Numbered from the stretch's first letter, positions 1-11,861 are shown. The stretch is DNA of 64,000 bases from Pezicula radicicola (GCA_003008705.1 PDUO01000024.1:871120-935119); one strand, 5' to 3'. Translations and numbers: made by a program. Notes: generated from the letters alone by a model not told the origin.

Positions 1-1431
1 TTTTGTCATTTCCTATCTCGTTGCTATTATAACTCACTGTTAGCAAATCGATTATACTCCTCACACCTTGCTTACACTTTGATTAAGCCTTGTTCCGTTG
101 TTTTTTCAACAGCCCGAGGATTATCATCATGTGTGCTTTATCGCTTTGAAGAACTCTCTAACTTCTTGGGTGCCCATCTGGATAGAAGTGAGCTATTGTA
201 TATCCCGATATTAGCAAGAGTAAATATTAGGTAGCTAAATCTATAAACTTTATATGACTTTGCCAATCGAAATAGGTGACGTGCGTCACCCTTGGGATTC
301 AAATCCAATTCTAACTTGGGTTCTTGTCTAGCATTGGATACCACCCATTACTGGGTGGAAGAATTTGGTAATCGTCTCTGTTGAGAATGTGGCAAGCACT
401 ATTTTTAAGCGAGTTCTGCCTTTGTGAATCAGTTAGATTGAGAAACTCAGCTATCCGTATGGAACGAGTCTGTTTTTTTAACTACAACGTCAATTATAAA
501 GTAACATAGCTCACAAAATGAAGAAACAGGTAACTAAGATTCCAGAAATTAAGAAAACAAAGATGAACAATTAATTTTGAAGAAAGAAACACCTAACAAG
601 AGGTAAAAGAACTGCATTATCGCTAGGTACGTGTTACAAGAAATACTTTTGTACACAAAAGTTTTAAGGTCAATTCTCAGACGAACGCAGAACACTCTTA
701 ATATTAAAAATAATAATAGTAATACTAGAAATCAGAGAAAGATAAATGGCAAGGCTAAGCGAGCAATTACAGGGCAGTACTCACGTGGATACAACACTTC
801 AACCTCGTGTCTCTTAGCCATTAACAAAATATCTAATTATAAATTAAAGATGTAATTAATGTGAGATGCAACCTTTCGTCAACGATAAATAAAAAACAAG
901 CAAAACCACCAAACAATCAACTCCCCAATTACGATAATAGTACCCTATATGCCATCCAGCCAATCAAATATATTTGCGCGCTATGGCGATCCAAAGCGAC
1001 CCCACAGATAAGAAAGTTCGATCAGCCCCCCTTTCTCTAATCCAGAATAAGAAAGCCCTCGCGACCAACCAATAATCATCCAATCTCTCCCACTGTTTAA
1101 GGATTTATCGTCGATCAAATCCCCGCAACGTTCGGCATGGAATCGCACGGACTAACGTTATTCAGTTATTATGTTGGACAATTGTTTTTCTCTCATTGTG
1201 TCGGGGTAAGAAGAGACTGTGGAAAGGTTCAGATTTAGGTTGTAGGGAATTGATTTCACCCCACCCTTTGAGAACTTCCATGGGACACCACAGGTCTCGT
1301 GCGGCATAAGATAAGGAATCTTGCATAAGTACAAGATGTTTGGACCCTTTGTTTGAGAAGTTGAGGTTTGGCGACAGCATCATTTTTTTTGTTTATTGTT
1401 ACGTCTATATCGTTGGTATACAATTAAAACA
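1..1431. other. AT-rich intergenic region, no gene recognised
   Basis: The open frames here are short, low in complexity and resemble no family. The last 300 bases before 1432 presumably hold the promoter of the downstream transporter; they contain a CA-rich stretch and several CCAAT/ATTGG-like pentamers around 950-1080. I see no RNA gene or repeat I can support. Confidence 0.5.
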
Positions 1432-3336
1432 ATGGCAGGTACTTTGGATATCGAGCCCAGTGGCAGCAATGCTACACCATACCATGAACCTTATGCACCG
1501 GGGACTGTCATACTCGAAGACTGTAAGCCAATTCATTTTATTCTATCACGAGATCATGAACTCACGTTTCTATAGCTCGACTTATAACAGGGCATGGCGA
1601 TGGTCATCTAGTCTTCCAACCACAACCCTCTGATGACCCGAACGATCCCCTCGTAAGAAGCCATATACGCTCCCCCACACCAGTAGATAGGTTCTAACGA
1701 GTCATCAGAACTGGACAAATACAAGAAAATATATCAATTTCGGAATAATTTCATTCTATGCCCTCATGATTTTCACCATGTACGTATCACTCAACACTCA
1801 ACCCAACAACCCGCACAAAAAACTAACACTACCCAAACAGTCTAGACATTGGCCCCGTAGTATGGCAAGACTACGTAACCCAACTCGGACTAACCTACTC
1901 ACAACTAAACCAAACCTTCGCAACCAACTGTGCCGGCCTCGCAGTAGGTTGCGTAATTTTCATACCTTTTGCTCTAAAATACGGACGACGGCCCGTCTAC
2001 ATAATCAGCACCCTAATAACCTTCGGCATGGCGATATGGCAAGCGAAATTAAATACCTTTGGGGAGATGATAGCTACGCAGGTTATTAGTGGATTGAGTG
2101 GTGCTGTTAGTGAGACGCTTGTACAGATGACGGTTGCGGATGTGTTTTTTATTCATCAGAGGGGGAGTATGAATGGGATTTATTTGTTGATGGTTAGCAC
2201 TGGTGTAAGTCCTTTCCTTTCCTTTCTGACTTTGCGAGATTTTTCTAAGAGACTAGACTTTCCTCGCTCCTGTTGCTTCGGGATATGTTGCGGATTCTCA
2301 GGGCTGGAGATGGTTATACTGGTGGTGTACAATCTTCCTCGGTATCAACGTCCTCCTCTTCATCTTCTGCTACGAAGAAACAAAATTCATCTACCGAACC
2401 GTGATGGGTACACCAATCAACAATCGCAGCAACACAACAACTAACGAGCCCACGGGAATGGAAAAAGATAACAAAATAGATACAGACAATCTCACAACCA
2501 CCCAAACAAAATCCAGTATTCCAATCCCGCAACAAACCCACATAAACCCGAACATCCCCCTCAAACCCCTACGAGAACGTCTCCCCTGGACAACCATAAC
2601 CCCATCCCCCTGGTCCAAACTCCTCCGACACACCTACCAACCCTTCTACATCCTTTTCACTTTCCCAGCAGTAGCATACACAGCCCTCCAATACGGATCA
2701 ATCCTAGCCTGGTTCAGCATCCTAGCCACAACCGAATCAACCTATTTCTCCTTACCCCCCTACAACTTCAGCACCATTGGAATAGGCCTCTTAAACCTGC
2801 CTGCCTTCATCGGTTGTTTATTAGGTTCCGTATATGGTGGTCCGATCTCAGATTGGAGTATCCTGTTTTTTACGAGGAGGAATAATGGTGTTTATGAACC
2901 TGAGATGAGGTTGTGGCTTACGGTTTTTCCGGCACTGCTTTCTCCGGCTGGGTTGTGGATTTATGGATATAGTGTCGCGGCTGGTATGCATTGGGTTATT
3001 CCTTGTGTAGGAGCTGCGTTCTTTGGGTTTTCACTTACGGCTGTTGGTGATACCGCTTTAACTTATCTCTCTGATTCTTATCGGGAGATACTTGGGGATG
3101 CTTTAGTGGCTGTTGCTTTTGTACGGAATGCATTTGCTACTGTCGTGGTTTTTGTTCTGACGCCGTGGATTGATGGGTTGGGGTTTAGAAATGCTTTTAC
3201 GTCTATTGGATGTCTTTATTTGGGGTTGAATGCTCTGGTTTTGCCGATGATTTGGTGGGGGAAGAGGTGGAGGATTTTGTGTGCGGGGAGGTATAGGGAA
3301 ATGGCTGAGAGGCAGTTTGATGCTAGGGCTATTTAG
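1432..3336 (+). CDS. MFS transporter (DHA1-type, 12 TM)
   Basis: Predicted plasma-membrane proton-coupled transporter of the fungal drug:H+ antiporter (DHA1) class; the substrate cannot be told from sequence. Model: exons 1432-1522, 1591-1652, 1709-1779, 1841-2204 and 2257-3336, 555 aa, all phases consistent. The N-terminus has the EDWHGDGH and DPLNW motifs typical of this fungal clade just before TM1. ALKYGRRPVYI is the loop 2-3 MFS signature (G-x-x-x-D/R-R-R-G/P). SQGWRWLYWW follows TM5. A hydrophilic central loop of about 70 residues, rich in Asn, Thr and Pro, separates the two six-helix halves. The start is the first ATG, preceded by AAAACA. No neighbour suggests a pathway. The central loop is less conserved-looking than the rest, as is normal for the family. 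Confidence 0.88.
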
Positions 3337-3996
3337 AGATTTTTCAATTCGAATTTGGGGGATAACTGTTGTTGGCACAGCTATTCACATATCAAATTGG
3401 AAAACATATATTGAACCTTTCGGCCTTTTGAATATTTGAAATTTATTGAGCGGCAGCTAAGGACTTCCTTTTGCAGGTTAGCCGTTTTGTTTTTCAATCG
3501 AGGATTTTTATTCATCCTATAGCGACTCAAGAGCCACAGTGTATTTAGTCCCTAGTTCCAGTTTACAGCAGACCACATATTCCGACGGGGTGTTATCTGA
3601 GCCCATGGATTATAACCCAAGGAAAATGGGACCTAACTAGTAATTTTTTTTAAGAGTAAAGCGTGCTTTGTAATATTTAGGCAACTACCCAGTACTTGTT
3701 CCCTGCAGAGTACAAACCCTTTCGCCGACACTATATTTTGCTCCAGATACCATCGAACAGAAATTTTAGTAGCTATTTTCAAACTTATCATTCGGGTACA
3801 TGGTAAACGGTACACAATAACACAAAAATTATACAAGTCCGGGAGAAAAGGAACCAAAATCCATTTACAAATCCTCCATAATGTATTAGTCACTCGAGGG
3901 TGGTACCAGCACAGTAGACCTATTCGAATTCAGCGATCAGCACGAACAGTAAGCTCATTTCACGGCCAAAAATAACAAGAGCGGACAAAGGATGAC
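3337..3996. other. Intergenic region between convergent genes
   Basis: Holds the 3' ends of the MFS gene (plus strand) and the SDR gene (minus strand). Short frames only; nothing else recognised. Confidence 0.5.
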
Positions 3997-5261
3997 CTAC
4001 GCAGACTCGCTATCCTCCTTGAGACCCTTTTCTCCAATCTGATACTCCTTCTCCACATCAATTACTTGCCTACCATTCCAGTTCGTCATGATATCCTTCC
4101 CATCACTTCTCACCTTCAACTGAAACCAATGGGGGAAGCCCTTGAAAAATGACAAGATGGATCCAAATCCAGGAAGGATAACCTGTCCACTATGTCCTGC
4201 CAATACATTCTTGACGATACCTTCAGCTAATGTCTCGGGCTCTAAGGTTGGCATAAGAAATTTCGAGTCATTGTTGTAGCCACTAAATAGGGACGTTTTG
4301 GTATACCCTGGATTAACAACTAACGTTCGGACTTTGGGCGCGTTGTAACGGGTTTTGAGCTCGGCAGTTAGACCTTCGTGGAAACAGAGAGCAGCAGCTT
4401 TAGAGGAGGCATAGTCAACCATGTTTGGAACTGTTGTGTAGGCAGCCAAAGAGGAGACGGTCACAATCATGCCGTGGTTCCTTGCAACCATTGTTGGCAC
4501 ATATTCCTTGGCTAGCCAATAGTGTGCAAGGGTATTAACGTCAAATGTAAAGCGGACATCTTTCTCAGTCGAATCGAGGATATTCTTTCCACGGGCCACT
4601 CCAGCGTTGTTGATAAGGACAGTGGGAGCCCCAACTTCGCTTCTGACTTTTGTGGCAACAGAAGAAATTGTTGCGGGCGAGGTGATGTCGCATTTGTAGT
4701 AATAGACATTCTTCGCTGCAAAAGAATTTAATAATTGGATTCTCCAAATCGCAAAAGCACCATGAGAACTTACGGGCTTCAAAAGACATCGGAATGATAT
4801 CCAAGACAACCACCTTAACACCTTTCTCTGCCAATAGTCTAACCACATGCCCACCAATACCTCCTGCTCCTCCAGTAATCAAAACGATCTCCTTATCCCA
4901 ATCATACTTGTCTGTCGTCCAATTGTCCAAATATCCAGCATCCAAATATCCACTCACCCATCGCACAAGCCCCAGATAGAAGAGGCCCTTTACCCGCGAG
5001 AAAGCTGTCTCGTGTAGAATTGACAGGTCAGATCCTTTCTTTGTGTAACGAGCGAGTAGGAGGAATACAAGCGTGAAAGCTGGGTTGAATGCGGTCTTCT
5101 TGATTAGGCGACCGATGGGATCCGCCGTGAGGCCTTTGAGACCATGTCAGTATGAATGTTTAGTGAGGTTATACTTACGGAGCTGAACTCGGGTTACACT
5201 GGATGAGGGGTAGCTGTGTTATTGTACCTTCACGGGGAAGCCAACCATTGTGCATGGGCAT
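3997..5261 (-). CDS. Short-chain dehydrogenase/reductase, membrane-anchored (SDR16C/RDH-like)
   Basis: NAD(P)-dependent oxidoreductase, probably acting on a lipid-like or retinoid/steroid-like alcohol or ketone at the ER or lipid droplet, by analogy with the SDR16C family. Exons (minus strand) 5261-5228, 5133-4774 and 4715-3997 give 370 aa. It begins MPMHNGWLPREG, then LTADP, an N-terminus shared by fungal members. A hydrophobic segment (residues about 28-40) should anchor it. The Rossmann motif TGGAGGIG lies at 98-105 and NNAG at 167-170. The catalytic set is Ser219/Ser220, Tyr233 and Lys237 (YASSK). The length suits the family. The shared 5' region with the plus-strand gene at 6037 is about 775 bp. 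The substrate is not known. Confidence 0.88.
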
Positions 5262-6036
5262 GATGAGTTGACTGTGTAACTTGTCTCACTGTCTGTGCTC
5301 AGCGATCTGGGAGCTCTCGAGCGAGTATATTGAGTTTATTTGAGTATTGGAAGAGGATGAGTTGCGTGGAAGATGTTCCCTTGTTTGTGCGACAGCTCTT
5401 CGAGAACGTCTGCACATTCCAGCCGTGCCGCGTGACAGCGGATGAGCTATAGTCTTAGACCGAGGCCATCGACGTTTGATAATGCGGGGTCAATCCTTGG
5501 AATTTGCCCCTTAAATCCCCAAAAATTCTTTAAGCGAGCAAAGACAGGCGACAGGGTATTATTATAGTCACGTGACTAGTGACTAAAACAGACTTTTTGC
5601 TGTAGCTTGGGAGACATCTCACGCATAAATTATAGGAACGGATCTAGAGGCACAGAAAGACCAGTGGAACAATTTTCTTGCGACTAGTGAGCTTTAGAAT
5701 AATGTTGACTATTTTTGACTAGGTACGGAAGTAGAGGCGAGGTTTACAGGGGCAAGCATCGCTTAACGCTTATCCGTAACGCCAAACGCCACAGAACATC
5801 TAGACGTTTGCTTTGTCTCCGCATTGGGCAGCCACATGCCGTCATCAATCGCTCATCAGTTCCTGATCACCAGGTACGTAACGCTAGGCAGGTGCCTTGT
5901 CGGTACCTATCTTCATATTCTCCGAGCTATCCTCCATCTTCAACAGCTTTCAACATCAACTCACTTTCCTTCAATTCTCGTAACCCTAACCCCAACAATC
6001 TTGAAACTTCCATTTCTTGCTCATCCAACCACAACA
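5262..6036. promoter_or_regulatory. Divergent intergenic region (SDR / small protein)
   Basis: Upstream DNA of two divergently transcribed genes. Pyrimidine/CA-rich leader sequence precedes 6037, ending in ACAACAATG. No specific binding site can be named with confidence. A CCCTAACCCCAAC stretch near 5984 is isolated and is not a telomere repeat. Confidence 0.4.
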
Positions 6037-6544
6037 ATGTATATTCCAACAGCTCAAAGCATCCTCACAGCCGGTCTGGCTTTGACTGGCACTCTTACCG
6101 AACGTTTGTTCACTACCAATTCCACTTGCTTTTCTCGTAGAACCCAACTAATCATCTCTACTTTACACAGCATCGGAAGTAGCTTCCGGAAAGATCCTTG
6201 ACTACGCGGTTGAAAAATGCATTGATGGAGATGGAAATCAACGTTGCAGCAAGCCATTCCTTGTCACCAAGTCTACCTGCTACGACATCGAATGGCAAAC
6301 CGATGGAACATTTTCCCACACCACGGTTGAGGTCAGAGATGCCGGGTCGGGAGAGTTGGTATATTTTCGCGATACAAATGGAGAGTGGACTCCGGAGAAG
6401 GGCGAGGTATGTTGTTTTTCCTATGAGATGGGACTGAAATGGTGCTAATGAGTGATGACGTAGCTGGTTTACCTCGATTTCAAACCTAGGGTCTGGAAGA
6501 CTGGCAATGATACGGTTCACTACACTGTGAAGACTTGTGAGTAG
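6037..6544 (+). CDS. Small hypothetical protein, possibly secreted
   Basis: Unrecognised 127-aa protein. Exons 6037-6103, 6171-6406 and 6464-6544 are in phase and use typical introns of 67 and 57 nt; an alternative donor at 6137 would leave only a 34-nt intron and was rejected. The first 20 residues (MYIPTAQSILTAGLALTG) are mildly hydrophobic and may be a signal peptide, though a weak one. The rest is hydrophilic with four cysteines (in AVEKC, QRCSK, STCYD and the C-terminal KTCE), a pattern compatible with two disulphides in an extracellular small protein. No domain recognised. It could be a small secreted or effector-like protein; that is inference only. Confidence 0.55.
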
Positions 6545-6942
6545 GTTTTGTGGATTGTAGTGTATTCGGGGGAAGAATAGAATATTGTATTACGACCGGG
6601 GTATTGTGGGCGTACGTGGGTATCAAAGGATGGGTCTAGCGTTAAAAATGGGGGGAATTAAAACTATGGACATTTAATGCTACGAGTATTAGTTCAGCGA
6701 AACACACCTACTGTAACAACAAGTTCGGGGTAAAGATAGGTAGCCTCGTTAGAACGAACTGTTACTTACTACTCCATAAAACTATAATACCATAAGTTAG
6801 AAACAATGTGAAGAGGAAAACCTAATACGTATTATTATTAACACTAATATAAAATATCTGATAACTACAAGACATTGTCTAACATTACAATTACTAGAAT
6901 TAGAAGCTCGGTATCCACACAATCAGCTATTAGAGCGGTAGC
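6545..6942. other. Short AT-rich gap between convergent genes
   Basis: Terminator region for the small protein (plus) and the peroxidase (minus). Rich in TAATA-type stretches around 6780-6880; no gene seen. Confidence 0.45.
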
Positions 6943-9721
6943 CTAGATAGCACCACCGCTCTTAGCAACACCTGGATAGGTTTCTTTAATATATTCACCA
7001 AAATCTTTGCCGTTTACAGTGAGATCGTTGAACGCAGGGCAGTCAAGTGACAAAACCGTGCTATCTATAGCGTCGAGAACCATTTTAAGAGGAGTAGCGA
7101 TAGTCTTGAATAGAGAAGACAAGCTGTTCGGAGTACCTTCCTTAACAACCTGGAAAGCGAAACAGATGAGATTGTTGCCGACAAGGAGATCTTGAGCATT
7201 CAGAAGGCCTCCGGTAATATTACCGACATCGATGCCAGTATAGGTATTTACACCATTGGTGTTACCACCAACACTATTGTGTTTTGTTAGTCGTTTAAAA
7301 AAGTCTTGCAAAAATTAAAGCAGGTAGGAGGAAAAACTTACCCAAGAAGCGTTGGGAATTTTGTACCCCACTCGATTAAGTCGACCATGGTTTCTGCGAC
7401 ACCATAATCACCTGCAGGTCGGTACCAGTTATCAGGGATACGCTCCCAGCCAGGGACATAAGTCAAATTATCTTCTGGGCCGTAGACTGAGAAGAAGCTC
7501 TTCAGGTTTGTCTTGTCTATCAAGGTATTTCAATCAGTTCTCAATCGATTTAACAGTGCTGCGGAATAAGACTTACCAAGTAACCCTTCTGGATGCTCTG
7601 CAGATGCATTGCGGAAGAGACGACCGGCGAAACAATAAGCCGCATTCCGTACAATAAATCCAGTCCATGGCCCGTAGTAGAAATAAGGATTGTACGCTAC
7701 ACTTTGCTCAAATCGAAATTTATTATGCTCGAGCATGAGATCCATGGAGAAGTTAGGTTCTTCGGCATCTTTCTGTAGGTCGTATAGATGCATAAAGTAG
7801 GTCATGTTCATGAGAGTGCTTTCTCCGTCTGGATCGTAGGTATCGCCACGTGTAGAAGATCCGTCTACTTCGAATGAATTATGGGTTCCGGAGAGACCAC
7901 GTGGAGCTCCTGATTTCGATTAATACAATGGACTTTTATACTTTTATGAAAGCATAGCTGCTTCAATGATCGAAGGTCTTGATATGCGGCTAGTGGCGCA
8001 CATGTGGCTTAACACAACGCGCCTGGTGCTGGGGGTAAGTTTTTCCTCACCGCCTTTTTCGGGGCAAAATACAGGGGTACTACTGGTAGGGACGCATTCC
8101 TCTGTTTACATCTCGAATTGGTGGTAATGAGCTAGTAACTATTCTGCCTGACATAATCCCCTGTATAGCGGCGTGCAAAACCTTACCCCCGGCACCTGGG
8201 CGTAATTTCGCTAGCAATGGGGCATTTCCACTTAAGGCGACACTTACTTGGCCGCATAATAGATCAAGGGATAAAGAGTTGTGTTTTTGGGATAAATATT
8301 GCTTACCTAATAGTCCACCCAGGTTGCCAAGAAGATTTTGGGAGTCTGCAGACTCGGGGCCCATAGAAACGCCGGGGTTTAGCGATAGTGGATTGCCGCC
8401 CAAAACAGTACCGTAGATGGCGAGGAAAGTCGCAAGCTCGATGCCCATTCCGAAGACTAGTTTATATTATATTAGTCTTGAGGATATATCACGGTTGTCA
8501 CAATGAATGTGTCTTACCGGTGTTGACCCCTACGATGTATTCTGCAATCTATATATTAAATGGTGAGTCTAAGACTTGATGAAAGGAAACGGGCTTCAAA
8601 CGAACGCTAGCAACACCATTGTGCGGAAGATAACCATGGTTAGCCAGTACGTTTAATCCCGGACAAGGACCTCGCACATCGCCATTCTCAAAATCGGGAG
8701 CAACGAAAGCATGCTCGCCAGTTACTAGTCTTTATCAGAACCGCTTCACCCCACCGCACTTAGAAACTAACCATCAATCCTCTGGGCTTCTGCATTGAAA
8801 GTTGCTCTCTTGTTGTGTCCATTTTCACTTCGTTTTTCTGGCACAAGTGTGTCCTTGAGTGTATCAACCTTGACAGCAACGGATTCAAGAAGCCAGGTTG
8901 GGAGATTGTCTAGGTTTTCACTCCGTCTTCCAGCTGCAGTATTGGCAGTGTCATCCGTGGTGCTAGTCACAGCTTTTGCAAGGTCGCTAAGAAAAGATCT
9001 ATCTTCCAAAGAGTCGTCCCGTGTTGAAACTTTTGTGTTGGTAGTACTGGTCACTGCTTTTGCAAGGTCGCTGAGAAAAGATCTATCCTCCAAAGAGTTA
9101 TCCCGTGTTGCCTTTGTGTTGGTAGTGCTGGTCACTGCTATTGCAAGGTCGCTGAGGAAAGATCTATCCTCCAAAGAGTCGTCCCGTGTCGAAACTTTTG
9201 TGTTGGTAGTGCTAGTTACTGCCTTCGCAAGGTCACTAAGAAAAGATCTATCCTCCAAAGATTCGTCCCGTGTTGAAACTTTTGTGTTGGTAGTGCTGGT
9301 CACTGCTTTCGCAAGATCGCTGAGAAAAGATCTATCCTCCAAAGAGTCATCCCGTGTTGTAATTGGAGCCTTTGATTCGGTGGTGCTAGTCACTGCCTTT
9401 GCAAGGTCGCTGAGAAAAGATCTGCCGGAATTAAGTTAGTAAGAAATAGTGCTCTGATCATACATTGGTAATCCTTTAGGCTCAAGGACAAATTCCAAGA
9501 GCAAGTGGGTGCCTGAGGCCAAATTTGGTTGGATTCAGGGGCAAGAAAAAAAGAACCGCTCATCTTTACCTCTTGAGAGTTACACCTGGAGCGACCTCTG
9601 CCACTGCATTGTTGACTGTGCCGATAACAGTTCTAAGAGACCCTGCAGTTGGGAGAGCGGTGGTAATGGAGACATCCTCCGCCAGAAGGAAAAGCAACGA
9701 CAAATACTGAAACGACTTCAT
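6943..9721 (-). CDS. Secreted heme-thiolate peroxidase (chloroperoxidase/UPO family) with N-terminal tandem repeat
   Basis: Extracellular heme-thiolate haloperoxidase or peroxygenase that would use H2O2 to oxidise or halogenate organic substrates. Exons (minus strand) 9721-9570, 9421-8772, 8724-8606, 8548-8518, 8456-8307, 7909-7577, 7516-7342 and 7273-6943 give 646 aa with exact phases. A signal peptide (MKSFQYLSLLFLL...) is followed by six copies of a 27-30-residue repeat (RSFLSDLAKAVTST...), encoded in one exon. Dibasic sites (LKR, EKR, NKR) flank the repeats. The peroxidase domain starts near residue 260: PCPGLN with axial ligand Cys288, then HNSFEVD with probable acid-base Glu381. Here E-V-D stands where UPOs have EGD and chloroperoxidases EHD. 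Intron 5 is about 400 nt because it contains a miniature inverted-repeat element. Confidence 0.88.
8020..8202. mobile_element. Miniature inverted-repeat element, family 1, copy A (inside an intron)
   Basis: About 183 bp with terminal inverted repeats: the left end GGTGCTGGGGGTAAG matches the reverse complement of the right end CTTACCCCCGGCACC, and the match continues inward to CACCGCC. It lies wholly in the fifth intron of the peroxidase gene (8306 to 7910 on the minus strand). The same termini recur at 10020-10141 and 18608-18740. No coding capacity. Confidence 0.8.
8954..9421 (-). repeat. 84-bp coding minisatellite in the peroxidase gene
   Basis: Five full units of 30, 28, 28, 27 and 28 codons plus a partial sixth unit of 15 codons, in frame, with consensus RSFLSDLAKAVTSTTNTK then VSTRDDSLED. 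The copies are nearly identical at the DNA level, so the array is young or homogenised. Confidence 0.9.
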
Positions 9722-10019
9722 TGCGATAAGAAACAAACAATTGATATTTTGGAAAAAGATAGGACTCTGCTCCGTAGGAGCAAGAAAAAAACGAGTGTGG
9801 GTTGTTAGGTGGCAAGAAAGGGTAAACCTGCTGGGAGGATCCAAGGTCCTTATACAAATCACGAAAGCACGCCCAGATGTCATTTAATTCTTCCCATGTG
9901 CACCATCAACATTACTATGCTTCAATTGGTGCAATCGCCTTGGCACTTCGCCATGAAAATATGGTGTTGGTGATTGGCAGTTGGCACAGACAGCTTTGAG
10001 AACAGTTCCCCCTTCCGGA

Positions 10020-10141
10020 GGCGCCGGGGGTAAGTTATTGCACTCACCGCCTTTGCAGGGGTCTCAGCAGGATGAAAAACAGTGCAAATGATGGGGATCT
10101 TAGCGGGCGGTGAGTGCAATAACTTACCCCCGGCACGCACC
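10020..10141. mobile_element. Miniature inverted-repeat element, family 1, copy B
   Basis: About 120 bp, nearly a perfect hairpin: GCCGGGGGTAAGTTATTG then CACTCACCGCC at the left end, mirrored at the right end by GGCGGTGAGTG then CAATAACTTACCCCCGGC. It sits 300 bp upstream of the peroxidase start codon, in its promoter region. Same family as copy A and copy C. Confidence 0.85.
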
Positions 10142-11072
10142 TGCGTACGGATTACGGATGCACAAGCCGTTGCAATTCTAATCGTGGCGATCCTTCTTTA
10201 CCGAAAGTCTTAGGTGCGGGTATTCGTCGTTTTGATGCGGTCCAAGAAAACTAGCGACCAGCGAATCGCTCTCACATCACTTCTGCGCACAGCATGCACA
10301 GCATTGAGGAAGGGGCTTCGCGCTCCTGAAGGCTGTTTACAACGGTTTCACTCTCATAGAGTACTATAGCAATATAATACCTCGTCAGCATCTTCTCATA
10401 CTAACTCATGTAGATTTCGTCGATTAGCTCGGTTACTCACTTAGAATAGTTACCTAAGTATGAACTTCATACCTGGAAGCGACTACTTCATACTATGCAG
10501 TTCTCTCTTCCAGGTCCAGGCATAAACAAACTTAAATTTCTTGCTTGGCCAACCGGATTCGAAAAGTGCTCGTTCCAAGAGTGGTCAGGACAAGTTGCGT
10601 ACCTTGTAGCATCTGGTCAGAATCTGGTCGATCCTTCAATCAACGGCGCCTAAAAAAATAAATCTCAGGGACTCGATGCCTATCATCCGGAGAGTCTACG
10701 CTCCTCTTCGTGTAGTAAATTACTTAGTAATCAGCAATCTTCGTGCCGGCCCGAAATCCGAAACCTCTTTCTGTGGGGGGCAAATGGAATAGCGCGGCTT
10801 CGTGCACACCAAGGGTTCTCACCCTTATAAACTCCCTTGCCTAGCGGGTCCCAGATCTACAAGTATCGAGGTCACGATGTTGTGAGGTTCTTGATGGATT
10901 AGAGCGCTTAAAACGGCAGTACGGCAGATATCTGGCTCAATCTTACAAAATCGTTCATAGAAAACTGATTGATAATCTTAGCTGTAGACATTGTCGAATA
11001 TAGTGCTGCCAAAAGCTCAAAATGGAGGGTACATTTACAGCCCTCTGTCACATATGAAGTGAACCCATAGAG

Positions 11073-11159
11073 CTACTATCCCCCCCCCGGGTTTGAAGGT
11101 TATTTTTTACGGTGTGGCAAAAGCGAAAAAAATAACCTTCATTTAGGGGGGATAGTAAG
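11073..11159. repeat. Short palindromic (MITE-like) element
   Basis: An 87-bp imperfect palindrome. CTACTATCCCCCC and TGAAGGTTATTTTTT on the left are mirrored by AAAAAAATAACCTTCA and GGGGGGATAGTAAG on the right, with a loop of about 20 bases. No coding capacity. The ends differ from family 1. A possible weak relative lies at 20811-20875. Confidence 0.65.
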
Positions 11160-11861
11160 TTGAAAACCTACTTAGTGCTTTGACCCGTATCTATGCTTTG
11201 GAGTACTCGCCATTACATCGGGGTTTAACGTCTGTGCCGTTGAAAAATGCCTACATACATACCAAAAGACATCTAGGCCAATAGGAACGAACGGGAGCGA
11301 GAGAGAGTTTTCCTTCCCATGAAAGCCAAGAAGCTTCCACCTATGTTAGGTGAAAATCTTTCATAATCTTAGCATGTTTTATTGGGGACATCGTAAGCAA
11401 GTAACGAAGCTGGTGGAATAACGAGTCGTAAGACTACGACGACATGGGGTCTATTGTAAGTAGGCAAATTGAGAATCCTTCGTGATCTACAAGTACAGAT
11501 TCCGACAGAATTATGAAGAGAGTTGAGTAAATTTTACTACCGCGTACTCTACCCCAGTATGATGATGAATTGCCGCGCTTACCGTGTATTGTCTCCTATT
11601 TTCCTACTTGCTTGTGGAATAATCTACGGTTGAAGACAGACACTACAGATTCCTTTGCCCTCTCTGTCTTCAGACTCTTCCTAATGGATACCTCTTGTTC
11701 ACTACAAATCTCCAACTTCGACTTTGCCTGTAGGCCATTCTTTCGAGCCTACTGCTGTCGTTACTTTTTTCCTGTCTTTCTTGAAAGTCGTGACTAGCTC
11801 GGTCGTTCTTTCCTAGAACTCGTATGATTGCTCGGTCAATTCCAGAAACTCTGGATTCAAG

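Larger units (their letters stand above)
9722..11861. other. Intergenic region, promoters of the peroxidase and CFEM-receptor genes
   Basis: About 2.1 kb with no convincing gene. It contains two inverted-repeat elements listed separately (10020-10141 and 11073-11159). The two flanking genes are transcribed divergently. The leader before 11862 is pyrimidine-rich. Confidence 0.5.

Noticed and set aside
5984..5997. CCCTAACCCCAAC, telomere-like
   Set aside because: A single imperfect occurrence within gene-leader sequence, with no tandem array.
6137..6170. Alternative 34-nt intron in the small protein gene
   Set aside because: Shorter than functional fungal introns; the donor at 6104 gives a normal 67-nt intron in the same phase.
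8954..9421. Peroxidase repeats as a RiPP/kexin-repeat peptide precursor
   Set aside because: Units are separated by DR or TR rather than KR/RR, so individual repeats would not be released; only the whole block is flanked by KR.
8795..9439. A 214-codon plus-strand open frame opposite the peroxidase repeats
   Set aside because: It is the antisense shadow of the tandem repeat in exon 2; the minus strand encodes the signal peptide and catalytic domain in phase.
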